Part shown: positions 20,078 through 30,655 of the stretch, piece after piece | Layout: each line of letters begins with the position of its first letter | Numbering within the stretch: the first letter of the stretch is position 1 | NCBI RefSeq assembly: GCF_905171765.1 | Contig: NC_053390.1 | Location: 139,781,468-139,845,467 of the forward strand | DNA: 64,000 bases | Reading direction: 5' to 3' | Source: Bufo bufo | Taxonomy: Eukaryota; Chordata; Amphibia; Anura; Bufonidae | Made by a program: the position numbers and the translations under genes | Notes under the pieces: model-generated | Seen by the model: only the letters and a program-made list of their open reading frames with translations | What the model was told of the DNA's origin: nothing | The model's database searches: none

Positions 20078-21992
20078 CCCAAAAACTCAGACAAGCTTCC
20101 AGGGCTGCTGAGCGGCGATGGAAGAAATCCCATTCTAAAGATCATTTCACCGCATACAAGCAATCCCTTCTCATATTCAAATCCTCACTCGCTGATGCAA
20201 AACAGGCCTACTTCTCATCTCCCATATCTTCCCTGTCACACAGCCCTAAACAACTTTTTAGCACTTTTAACTCCCTTCTCCGTCCCCCAGCGTCCCCACC
20301 CTCTCCTCTCTTCTCAACTGAGGACTTTGCCAAATATTTCAAACAAAAGATAGTCAACATCAGAGAAAGCTTTACTACACAGTCCCCACAGACCCTCTAC
20401 ACAACTGCTCAGTCCTCTTCTCCCAAAACCCGCTTCTCCACCATTACAGAAGAAAAACTCTCCACTCTACTCTCCAAATCTCATCTGACCACCTGTGCAC
20501 TTGACCCAATGCCATCCCACCTCATCCCTAACCTCACCACAGTGTTTATCCCAGCCCTAACTCATCACTTCAACCTATCACTAAACTCTGGTGTCTTCCC
20601 CTCTGCTTTTAAACATGCCACCATTACACCCATCCTCAAAAAGCCTTCACTTGACCCATTTTCCTTGTCCAGTTATCGCCCCATATCACTTCTTCTGTAT
20701 GCCTCAAAGCTACTTGAACAACATTTCCATTCAGAACTGTCCTCCCACCTCTCCTCCTGCTCCCTCTTTGACCGCCTACAATCTGGCTTCCGACCCCACC
20801 ACTAGACCGAGACTGCCCTTACCAAAGTCACCAATGACCTACTGACAGCCAAAACCAAGAAGCAATACTCTGTTCTCCTTCTCCTTGACCTGTCCTCTGC
20901 CTTCGACACTGTTGACCACTCCCTTCTGTTGCAAACTCTTTTATCTCTTGGCATCACTGACCTGGCCCTCTCCTGAATCACATCATACCTCACAGACCGG
21001 ATGTTTAGCGTCTCCCACTCCCGCACCACCTCCTCGTCTCATTCCCTCTCTGTTGGTGTCCCGCAAGGCTCTGTCCTAGGACCCCTGCTTTTCTCTATCT
21101 ACACTTTTGGCCTGGGACAGCTTATAGAGTCCCATGGCTTTCAATATCACTCCTACTCTGACACACAAAAATCTACCTCTCTGGTCCAGACATCACCACC
21201 TTGCTATCAAGAATCCCACAATGTCTATCTTCTATATCATCCTTCTTCGCCTCTCGCTTTCTAAAACTTAACATGGATAAGACAGAATTCATAATCTTTC
21301 CCCCATCTTGTTCAACCCCCCCAACAGACCTATCTGTCATGATCAATGGCTGCACACTCTCCCCAGTCAACAAAGCCCGCTGCCTTGGAGTGACCTTGGA
21401 TTCTGCCCTTTCCTTCCGACCGCACATCCAAGCCCTTTCCACCACCTGCCGCCTCCAACTCAAAAACATCTCCCGCATCCGTGCTTTCCTTAACTTTGAA
21501 TCTGCGAAAATGCTTGTACATGCCCTCATTATCTCCCGCCTAGGCTACTGCAACATTCTCCTCTGTGGCCTTCCATCTAGCACTCTTGCACCCCTCCAAT
21601 CTATCCTAAACTCTGCTGCCCGACTAATCCACCTCTCACCCTATTACTCCTCTGCCTCTCCCCTCTGCCAATCCCTTCACTGGCTCCCCATTGCCCAACG
21701 AATTCACTTCAAAGTACTAACAAATACATACAAGGCCGTCCATAACCTGTCCCCTCCCTACATCTCTGAGCTACTTTCCCGATACACCCCCACACGCACT
21801 CTCCGATCCTCTCAAGACCTCCTTCTCTTCTCTCCTCTTATCGCCTCTTCCCACAATCGACTCCAAGATTTCTCCCGTGCATCCCCCACTCTCTGGAACT
21901 CGCTACTCCAACATATCAGACTCTCACCTTCAGTGGAATCCTTCAAAAGAAACCTGAAAACCCACCTCTTCAGACAAGCCTACAACCAGTGA
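20078..21992 (+). pseudogene. LINE reverse transcriptase (L2), frameshifted
   Basis: The RT begins in a different frame from the endonuclease. Recognisable blocks: ITPILKKPSLDPFSLSSYRP (about 20,625-20,685), [15 protein letters not shown] (palm motif A, about 20,875-20,920), [17 protein letters not shown] (motif B, about 21,055-21,105) and HSYSDTQ (about 21,145-21,165), where the usual YADDTQ has lost one catalytic aspartate. Stops occur near 20,803 and 20,974. A further shift before 21,201 leads into a clean 263-codon C-terminal frame ending at 21,992 with ESFKRNLKTHLFRQAY, typical of the clade. Confidence 0.9.
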
Positions 21993-22221
21993 CCCTGCTG
22001 CCTCTATACCGCCATGACCAAGTTAACCCGCACCTACTATGTCCTTCTCCCATACCATGTAGATTGTAAGCCCTCATGGGCAGGGCCCTCTCTCCTTCTG
22101 TACCACTTTGTAACTCATCTTGTTTATGATTAGTGCAATTGTCTGTATTATGTATGTGCACCTCTTATCATATGTACAGCGTTATGGAATGAATGGCGCC
22201 TTAATAATAATAATAATAATA

Positions 22222-25200
22222 TATGTTCATTTTTTTGTATAGTTTTCTAGCAAACAGAACTGATGTTTGTATCAGGGATGAAGCTCAGTAATTATTAGCT
22301 AGCTAAAATTAATTGTAAAAGAGTGAAATGGTAACAGTGTGACCATAGGAAATAGAGGCTTCTTGTCCTAAGCTCATTCACTGTGAAATGTAATGAAAAA
22401 GACTTCATCTGATCAAAATAAATAAAAAAGTAAAATGCATCTTTCATTACACTGATTAAGACACAAAGTTTAATTAACTGGAGCATGAAAACATTGCCAA
22501 TAGCATTAACACAATGCTGTGAAGATACTGTATTGTCCTCTTAATCTACTGACAATAATAATCATATTCTGAAAGAAACATCAGTAACACAAACAACATG
22601 TAAATAACACAGCGGTTGCACCTATGTTCAGGACTTTATTTTGTATTTTATAGATATTTTTTATTTGGCCCTATTAAATGCTTATTTGCTTTTTAACCAG
22701 TTCAAAACCAAGCCTCCCTTCCTGACCAGACACATTTTAAATTTTTTTTAATACGTGCATCTCTGAAAGCCCTAACTTTTTTGTCCATTAGGTTATGTAA
22801 ATAATTTTGTACCTTTTTTGATTTATACATGGGGTTTTATTTTTATGTTGTTTTTAATTTAGTGTTTTTTATTTTTTATACCTGGAAAAATGTTAAAAAG
22901 AAAAAATAGTCCGTTTTTTACATTTTTACAATTTTTTATTAGCCCAAAGTGCAACTTAGATACTTTTTTGAATGAGGTCCCCTTTCAATAACGGTTGCTT
23001 CATATAGTATTGGTACTAGTGCTAGTGGTACAGGTTATCGTTCGTGCAGAAGGATTATTGTCTTCATAATTTTATTCACAATAAAGGGACAGCACTGATA
23101 GATGAGATGCAATTACGATTTTTCTTTTATCGAAGTATTGCCACACAAGGTGTTCACATTTGAGAGTTATTGCAACGTTTCAGGCAGAACTGGGAGAATG
23201 CCCTTTATCAAGTGAGGAAGCCGGCACCAGGAGCGCGGCCTTCACTCACTGCGCCTGCGCCGATTACAGAAGTGAACGGTGCAGGCGCGGGATTTCCTCA
23301 ACGATGCATGGAACTTGGACATCGATCAAGAGGAGCGGGGCGGGCAGAACGGACCTAGGCGGGATAAAGGGTGAGTAGACCGAGCCTCTAGGTGCTGAAT
23401 CTACGCCCACATAGCAGCTAGAGGCTCATTAGCATATTGTAAAAGTGTGTATTTTAGCAAAACGGCTGCAGGGACAAATGTAAAAAATATACTGTTATGT
23501 AGTGCTGACATTAGTACATCGCTAATGTCAGTCAGCTACATAACAGTAATTCTGATGGTAGAAACCCTTTAACAGGCCCAACAGATTTACTTTCATTTAT
23601 GTCAGAAACTGGTATAAATGATGGTTCATATTTACATCAGTTTATAGATCACATAGATTTAAATTACTTGCTCACAAACTCATTGGAGATACACCAAAGT
23701 TATTAAGAGGCCTGTGCCTTTTAATAAATTTGGTGAATTTTGCGCCAATGGGAGTTATACTTAGACTAGTATTGGAACACCAATCTTAGTATATCTGCTC
23801 TAATGTGTATGTGTTGTTCTTTCTTTGCCGAAAAGATTGTAGCAGGCCTTAAAACCAATAGAAAAATTTATGTAAAAAAAAAGATTGTAGCAGGCATAGG
23901 GTATAGTGTTTATTCTTCCTCTTCCACACTAGTATATCCTAGCATGATCAAGAGTTTTCACACAATGCTTCTGTAGAGCTGTATATTATTAAAAAAAAAA
24001 AAGATCATAATTACTTATCACGCAGTGTAGGGGCAGTAAACATTGAAATGCGACTGTATGGAGCCAAATGATCATTCTAACATTTTTTTATCCCTATACA
24101 GTACAATGATCTGCTCCATTTAAATTTACTAAACAAGCACTATTAATCAGCATTCATTTTTTAGGCAAAATATCAGCCCATGTAAATAGGCCCTTAGGCT
24201 AAATTCACACATCCAGATTCAAAACAATTTTCATTGCCCAACCATGGGTCTCGTGACTCAAAATGAAAGCTTCATAGATGTCTGTGATACTGGGAGTTAC
24301 GGTTAGTAAACCTACGGTCGGTCCAGGATGCACGTGTGGAGAAACCTTAAGTCTGATGATGTTATGAAGCTCCCTGTTAAATCATAGAATGAGCAACCTG
24401 AAAATGATCATCAAAACTAGGGGTCTACAACCAAACATACGGTTGCCAAAGTGACAAAAGTTGATAAAGTTAAATATGTTGTGTTTTTCCTATACTTTTT
24501 GCAATTCATACCATTGCTAGTCTTCGACGATAGTCTTTAACGCAATTTCTATATTATAATCTATCAGTCATTAAACTATTCCAGTGTACATGGTTTATAC
24601 TTAATATTTATAAATCTCTTAACATAGGAAACATTTTAAGAAAATATTTTTAGGTTCTACAGAACCTAAATCGCCATTAATCAAGAGCACAAGTTCATAA
24701 ATTATTCTAAAAAGCTTGAGAAACTCTAAAACCGGAGATAGACGATAGATCTACATTAGGATAGGGAAACTACAGTGTGTAAGTGTTTACGTCTCCTGTT
24801 TCTGGCTTTTACCAGGATTATAAATTAAAAGATAATGCCGCACACAATGAAATCACATCAAAGAAAAAAGATTCGGCTCCTCGTAATCCCAAAGCCAATT
24901 TTTAAAAGCTAGTGCTGTTTTAAAGTATATATCTCTCCATTCCCACATGTGGCTCATGTTAATGCCCTTTTCTGCCGTTGTAGCACAAGCTTTATGTTCC
25001 CTTGCTTATACATTTGAAAACTCACATGTGGTTATTCCTGACCTTACTTATTTCCAATAGCCATAAATCCATTCTCCGCTGAAGTTAAAACACTAAACTA
25101 ATTAAGCAGCTTGCTCTATTCATCTCCTTGTGTCTAAGGAAAGGAACACAACATTTCGGCAGCTGATTCAGTGTGTGCTTATAATTCGATATATCCTGCA

Positions 25201-26086
25201 TCGCTTTTTAAAACTGTAACCTACATGATTTAATAGAAGTGATTTAATAAACCTGCAATCATTTCCGATTTACAATCACAGCCACAGCTTATTACTGATT
25301 ATGTTGAAATCATTCCAACATTACTTAAACATAAAAAATATATTTTCTGTTTTTTGGGGGGTTGTTGGCAATGTACATGTTGAGTAAGTGGATATATTTG
25401 CTTGTAAAATTTTACTCCTGTAATAAGTTAAACGAGGAATTTAGGAGATGATACTTAAAGCTGGCAAGTTCCAGGAAAGCAAACACAGAAAATGCAGTAA
25501 AAAAGATATCATAGCTCGTATGTGATGAAAACGGAAGCTAGCTGTGAGTCAAGTAGATGGAGCAGGAGTCTCCATGCTGTGCCTTGTCTGCAATAGGATG
25601 AAAATATTGTTAAACCCCACCTGCTTTGCTAAACCCCCCCCCCCACCAACCACCAGCCACACATGGAACAGATCAGCAGTGGATCAACCCCCTGTAACCT
25701 ATGTAGGATTTCTGCAATACTGTAGCAGCCTGACAAACAGTAGGGATAACTATAGTTTTTCAAGCTGAGGACAGCCATTGAAAAGGTCGGATCAACTAGT
25801 TACAAGGCTGTGTAACAATAATTGGGGCCTAATACACCAGGGCTTAAAAAGGTCTAGCAGAAGTCTAGCAGAAGAAATCCTTCTTTTAGAACTTACTTTG
25901 GAGTTAATCAGTTGTCACTAATATCTTGCGACCCCATCTTCAAGACCAGTGTAGACCTAACTGAGTATACATCTAGCATGAGCAATAATTACAACAAAGT
26001 TATTTGGAATTTTTTTTTTTCATTTGAGCTCAATTAACCAAACTCTTTCACTTGTAGTACTATAAAATATTGTGTAACTTTGTTTA
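22222..26086. other. Mostly unique non-coding sequence
   Basis: No gene is recognised over nearly 4 kb. About 22,680-22,960 is very T-rich and resembles decayed copies of the TTAA-element interior. About 23,200-23,580 has a CG-rich CTGCGCCTGCGC segment and a hairpin (CTGTTATGTAG with inverse near 23,490-23,550) of repeat type. About 24,700-25,330 looks unique with many TAAT and ATTA words and could be conserved non-coding DNA. A C-run lies at 25,636-25,644. Confidence 0.4.
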
Positions 26087-27030
26087 TTAATGAGTTATCC
26101 AGGAAAAGATATTTATGACTTATCATCAGGATCGGTCATCAGTATCAGATCTGTGGGAATGCCACAACAAGTACCCTCACCATCTGCAGTTAGAATAGGC
26201 CTTGAGCACCGCAGCATCTTCCTAGGCCAGTGACCTCACTTTACATCGGTCATATGGCCGTGTTGCAGCTTAGCCCCATTCAAATCAATGGGGCTGAACT
26301 GTTTTACCAAGCACTGCCGCTATACGATGCATGGCACAGTCCTTGGAAAGCTTCCAGAAGCCTGCAGCACAGCGGCTCCCTGAAACATTTGATCGGCGGA
26401 GATGCCAGACCTCCACTGATGTGAAAATGATGACCTATCCTGAGTATTGTTGAGCGAATTGAAGTTGACAAAGTGGAATTTGATCCGAATTTCAGGAAAA
26501 TTTAGATTCGTCACGAGTCCGAATTTCCTGGTGATTTTTTCTAAAATGGCTGCTGCGCATGTTACAAAGTGAAAGTAAGAAGCCAGGGAAGTAGGGAGCA
26601 CCAATGATGCTGTGCAGCCAGCCAATCAGCAGATAGCCAGCCTATTATGTCACAGCCCTATAAAAAGCATCATTCTGCCTGGTCTCCGCCATTTTACTGT
26701 GTACTTAGAGCACGGAGAGACGTTACAGGTGCTAGGGACAGTGATTAGGAAACATATTACTTTTGAACAGTTCAGAGACAGCACAAAGATAGAGTAGGAA
26801 TATAATAGAGAGGCTTTATCCACACTATATAGAGAGAAAGAGAGAGCAGGGGCCGATTAAACAGTGTAACACTTGACTAATAGAGATGCCATTTTATTAC
26901 ACCTTGCTGCACTAATTGGGGTTAAAAAGTGTTCTAATACTACTGATTTTAGGTTGTTCACATTCTTTTATACATAAGTAATTTCATTAATCCTTTATTA
27001 TGTTGCTATTGGGGTTAAATTGTGGTCTGA

Positions 27031-27481
27031 GGAAAGGGATTTAGGGGTCATTATTTCAGAAGACTTAAAGGTAGGCAGACAATGTCATAGAGCATCAGGA
27101 AATGCTAGCAGAATGCTTGGGTGTATAGGGAGAGGAATTACCAATAGAAAGAGGGAGGTGCTCATGCCGCTCTACAGAGTACTAGTGAGACCTCATTTGG
27201 AGTATTGTGCTCAGTACTGGAGAACATATCTCCAGAAGGATATTGATACTTTGCAGAGAGTTCAGAGAAGAGGTACTAAACTAGTACATGGATTGCAGGA
27301 TAAAATTTACCAGGAAAGATTAAAGGACCTTAACATGTATAGCTTGGAAGAAAGACGAGACAGAGGGGATATGATAGAAACTTTTAAATACATAAAGGGA
27401 ATCAACACATTAAAGGAGGAGAGAATATTTAAAAGAAGAAAAACTGCTACAAGAGGACATAGTTTTAAATTAGAGGGGTAA
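27031..27481 (+). pseudogene. LINE reverse transcriptase C-terminal part, interrupted
   Basis: The open frame of about 150 codons carries RDLGVIISEDLK, MLGCIGRGITNRKREVLMPL, LVRPHLEYCAQYW and LQRVQRRGTKL, which follow the catalytic palm in CR1/L2-group LINEs. It ends TRGHSFKLEG, where the inserted TTAA element begins. The remaining roughly 47 codons lie at 38,321-38,462 (KYYFTERVADAWNSLPAEVV). The endonuclease and the RT palm are absent through 5' truncation. Confidence 0.88.
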
Positions 27482-28089
27482 AGGTTTAACCCCTTCAGGA
27501 CATAGCCTTATTTCACCTTAAGGACCAGGCCATTTTTTGCAAATCTGACCAGTGTCACTTTAAGTGGTGATAAACTTTAAAACACTATGACTTATCCAGG
27601 CCATTCTGAGATAGTTTTTTCGTCACATATTGTACTTCATGACACTGGTAAAATGAAGTAAAAAAAAATTCATTTTTATTTATAAATAGAGTTGAGCGAA
27701 CACCTGGATGTTCGGGTTCGAGAAGTTCGGCCGAACTTCCCAGAAATGTTCGGGTTCGGGATCCGAACCCGACCCGAACTTTGTCCCGAACCCGAACCCC
27801 ATTGAAGTCAATGGGGACCCGAACCTTTCGGCACTAAAAAGGCTGTAAAACAGCCCAGGAAAGAGCTAGAGGGCTGCAAAAGGCAGCAACATGTAGGTAA
27901 ATCCCCTGCAAACAAATGTGGACAGGGAAATGAATTAAAATAAAAAAAATAAAAAATAAAATAAACCAATATCAATTGGACAGAGGTCCCATAGCAGAGA
28001 ATCTGGCTTCACGTCAGCAGAGAATCAGTCTCTTCATGCCATAGCAAAGAATCTGGCTTCATGTCAGCACAGAATCAGTCTCTTCATGC

Positions 28090-29345
28090 CATAGCAGAGA
28101 ATCTGGCTTCATGTCAGCACAGAATCAGTCTTCATGTCATAGCAGAGAATCAGGCTTCACGTCACCCACCACTGGAACAGGCCACTGTCACACATTTAGG
28201 CCCCGGCACCCAGACAGAGGAGAGAGGTCCTGTAACAGAGAATCTGGCCTTATGTCAGCACAGAATCTGTCTTCATGTCATAGCAGAGAATCAGGCATCA
28301 CGTCACCCACCACTGGAACAGGCCACTGTCACACATTTAGGCCCAGGCACCCAGGCAGAGGAGAGAGGTCCCGTAACAGAGAATCTGACCTTATGTCAGC
28401 GCAGAATCAGTCTTCATGTCATAGCAGAGAATCAGGCTTCACGTCACCCACCACTGGAACAAGCCACTGTCACACATTTAGGCCCAGGCACCCAGGCAGA
28501 GGAGAGAGGTCCCGTAACAGAGAATCTGGCCTTATGTCAGCACAGAATCTGTCTTCATGTCATAGCAGAGAATCAGGCTTCACGTCACCCACCACTGGAA
28601 CAGGCCACTGTCACACATTTAGGCCCAGGCACCCAGACAGAGGAGAGAGGTCCTGTAACAGAGAATCTGGCCTTATGTCAGCACAGAATCTGTCTTCATG
28701 TCATAGCAGAGAATCAGGCATCACGTCACCCACCACTGGAATAGGCCACTGTCGCACATTTAGGCCCAGGCACCCAGGCAGAGGAGAGAGGTCCCGTAAC
28801 AGAGAATCTGGCCTTATGTCAGCACAGAATCTGTCTTCATGTCATAGCAGAGAATCAGGCTTCACGTCACCCACCACTGGAACAGGCCACTGTCACACAT
28901 TTAGGCCCCGGCACCCAGACAGAGGAGAGAGGTCCTGTAACAGAGAATCTGGCCTTATGTCAGCACAGAATCTGTCTTGATGTCATAGCAGAGAATCAGG
29001 CTTCACGTCACCCACCACTGGAACAGGCCACTGTCACACATTTAGTCCCAGGCACCCAGGCAGAGGAGAGAGGTCCCGTAACAGAGAATCTGGCCTTATG
29101 TCAGCACAGAATCTGTCTTCATGTCATAGCAGAGAATCAGGCTTCACGTCACCCACCACTAAAACAGGCCACTGTCACACATTTAGGCTCCGGCACCCAG
29201 ACAGAGGAGAGAGGTCCTGTAACAGGGAATCTGGCCTTATGTCAGCACAGAATCTGTCTTCATGTCATAGCAGAGAATCAGGCATCACGTCACCCACCAC
29301 TGGAACAGGCCACTGTCACATATTTAGGCCCAGGCACCAAGTCAG
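28090..29345. repeat. Tandem array, 141-bp unit, about 9 copies
   Basis: The word GTAACAGAGAATCTG (GTAACAGGGAATCTG in the last unit) recurs at 28,232, 28,373, 28,514, 28,655, 28,796, 28,937, 29,078 and 29,219, exactly 141 bp apart. Two unit types differ at linked sites (CAGACAGAGG with TGTAAC, CAGGCAGAGG with CGTAAC) and mostly alternate: T, C, C, T, C, T, C, T. That suggests a 282-bp higher-order unit. Because 141 is divisible by 3, long repeat-coded frames stay open in two phases. A shorter sub-repeat at 27,985-28,100 leads into the array. Confidence 0.95.
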
Positions 29346-29819
29346 TGGTGTAGTACAGTCGATATGAACCACATGAAGTTTCACCAAATATCCAGTCTGC
29401 AGGTTTGCAATAGGGTCATACCAATATACAGGAGCTGCAGCAATGATCACTTGTTAAATATAGTTCCATATATTCATAAGCTGTTAGCAGAGAGTCAGGA
29501 CATGCTAAATAAACCTCTTCAAATGTGCTATTAGATAACTGAGGAAAGTTTTAACAGACAGAGTCTTTACAGTGGACTCTTCCCCCTGTGTATTCTGCTA
29601 CTTGGTTTGGTCTCCTCAGTGCAGACATTTACTGTGAAGGAGGTAGGATCTCTGTCTAAGTTCTCTAAAGCTAAAGTTCATTTATCTATTGTAAAAAGTT
29701 ATAATATATACCCATAATAGTTCTGTAGAATGTAAAGAGGTGACTGTATGTTTTTTTAGCAGCCTTTAAACCCTGCAGCACATGCTAGGCTGAGTAGATG
29801 ATGTACAGTTAAAGAGACA
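29346..29819. other. Unassigned hAT cargo upstream of the LTR
   Basis: No gene is seen. This sequence could include more of the retroviral U3 region if the LTR starts further left than I place it. Confidence 0.3.
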
Positions 29820-30200
29820 TGTGTTCTTCCTAAAATGGCTGCAAGACATGCTGTATTCCAGGTCACCCTGCTGCAATATCTTTGTAAATGATTTTCTCTT
29901 GTTCATTTTTCTGTATGCTTTGTTATATCCTGTAACATGTATGTGGGAATGTAATATAATGACTGCCTGTTATGATATAGGTGGGCTGGTGACCTGGCTG
30001 TATACCACATAGTGGCAGTGTTTCCCTGTTGTATTACAGGCTCCAGCCAAGTGCACTCCACCTCAATAAAGCTTTAAACCACAGAAGACCTGAGTGTCGT
30101 CCCTTAGAGTCCACTTAGAGTTTATGCCTGGAGAAGCTGGTGACCGAGTGAGTGTGAAAGCTGGAGGTGTCGCAGATGGTGCAAGGAAAAGAGGGTTACA
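29820..30200 (+). mobile_element. Endogenous-retrovirus-type LTR (5' LTR), fragmentary provirus
   Basis: The segment starts TGTGTTCTTCC and ends GGGTTACA, so it has TG and CA borders. It holds a CTCAATAAAGC polyadenylation signal at about 30,062-30,072, about 130 bp before its end. It is followed after 2 bp by a primer-binding site. The left border is my best guess, because no second LTR is present for comparison. No gag, pol or env sequence follows. Only the LTR, the priming site and a short leader remain. Confidence 0.7.
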
Positions 30201-30202
30201 TT

Positions 30203-30220
30203 TGGTGCCGTGACTCGGAT
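30203..30220 (+). promoter_or_regulatory. Primer-binding site, tRNA-His type
   Basis: TGGTGCCGTGACTCGGAT is complementary to the 3' end of tRNA-His including CCA, the priming site used by H-type endogenous retroviruses. Its place two bases after the LTR end is as expected. It fixes the LTR orientation as plus. Confidence 0.85.
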
Positions 30221-30358
30221 GTCATCATTCTGCTCAAAGTGACCAGTGAAGATACCTAAAGTCACCAGTGTGCGAGTTCTGAGGTGATTGTGCCACGGCG
30301 GAGCTGCTAGGCGGCAGATTGACCTTATTAGCGGTTTATATCCTCTCAGGAATAGAAG

Positions 30359-30655
30359 ATGAGTGGACGAGCCAGAGCCCGCGGAAGAGCACGTGCCAGG
30401 GGGCAGCCCAGCCAAGGACAGCCTGGACAGGAGCAAGAGGCTCAAGAACCTAGACGCATTTAAAGACCCCAGCAGCCACCAGCCGAGCCTTTGCTTGTGG
30501 GAAGAGGGCGCCAGAGAGGCCCGCCAGTAGTGGAGAGACCTCCGACTGATGTTCTGCAGCTTTCAGCTGGATTTCAGGACATATCCCTCGGAGAACGGGG
30601 TGGCCGCAGGCGTGACTTCCAAGACCTTGGAGTGAACACCCGGCAGACCATTGAA
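30359..30655 (+). pseudogene. piwil1: piwil1 N-terminal coding fragment captured in a hAT element
   Basis: PIWIL1 is the germline Argonaute that binds piRNAs and silences transposons. The frame starts at an ATG with A at -3 and runs 99 codons to a TAG. Residues 3-15 are the RG/RA-rich tail (GRARARGRARARG), the kind of motif whose arginines are methylated and read by Tudor proteins. Later come RGRQRG, then [19 protein letters not shown] and DLGVNTRQ, which I recognise as the vertebrate PIWIL1 N-terminus. There is one internal stop (TAA, 30,461-30,463, codon 35), which a single C-to-T change from CAA would explain. Similarity ends at codon 99, where the 295-bp array begins, so the N, PAZ, MID and PIWI domains are absent. 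Just before the ATG is TATCCTCTCAGG, which looks like a 3' splice site. It lies 138 bp past the retroviral priming site, same strand. Confidence 0.88.

Larger units (their letters stand above)
18952..22221 (+). mobile_element. L2-clade LINE, nearly full length, frameshifted
   Basis: Order on the plus strand: an N-terminal hydrophobic stretch ending GDISPNPGP (about 19,050-19,090), an apurinic-type endonuclease, a reverse transcriptase, a C-terminal region, and a 3' end with TGGCGCCTTAATAATAATAA, the short-repeat tail typical of L2. This architecture and the tail place it in L2. The element is about 3.27 kb, so it lacks little, but at least three frameshifts and several stops kill it. The 5' boundary is approximate and I did not identify a target duplication. 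Confidence 0.88.

Noticed and set aside
28061..28980. Long open frames of 227 and 289 codons
   Set aside because: They arise because the 141-bp repeat unit is a multiple of three. The products are pure repeat and two overlapping phases are open at once.
30359..30655. A functional piwil1 gene
   Set aside because: Only the first 99 codons exist, with a stop at codon 35. PAZ and PIWI domains are absent, and the fragment lies within a transposon.
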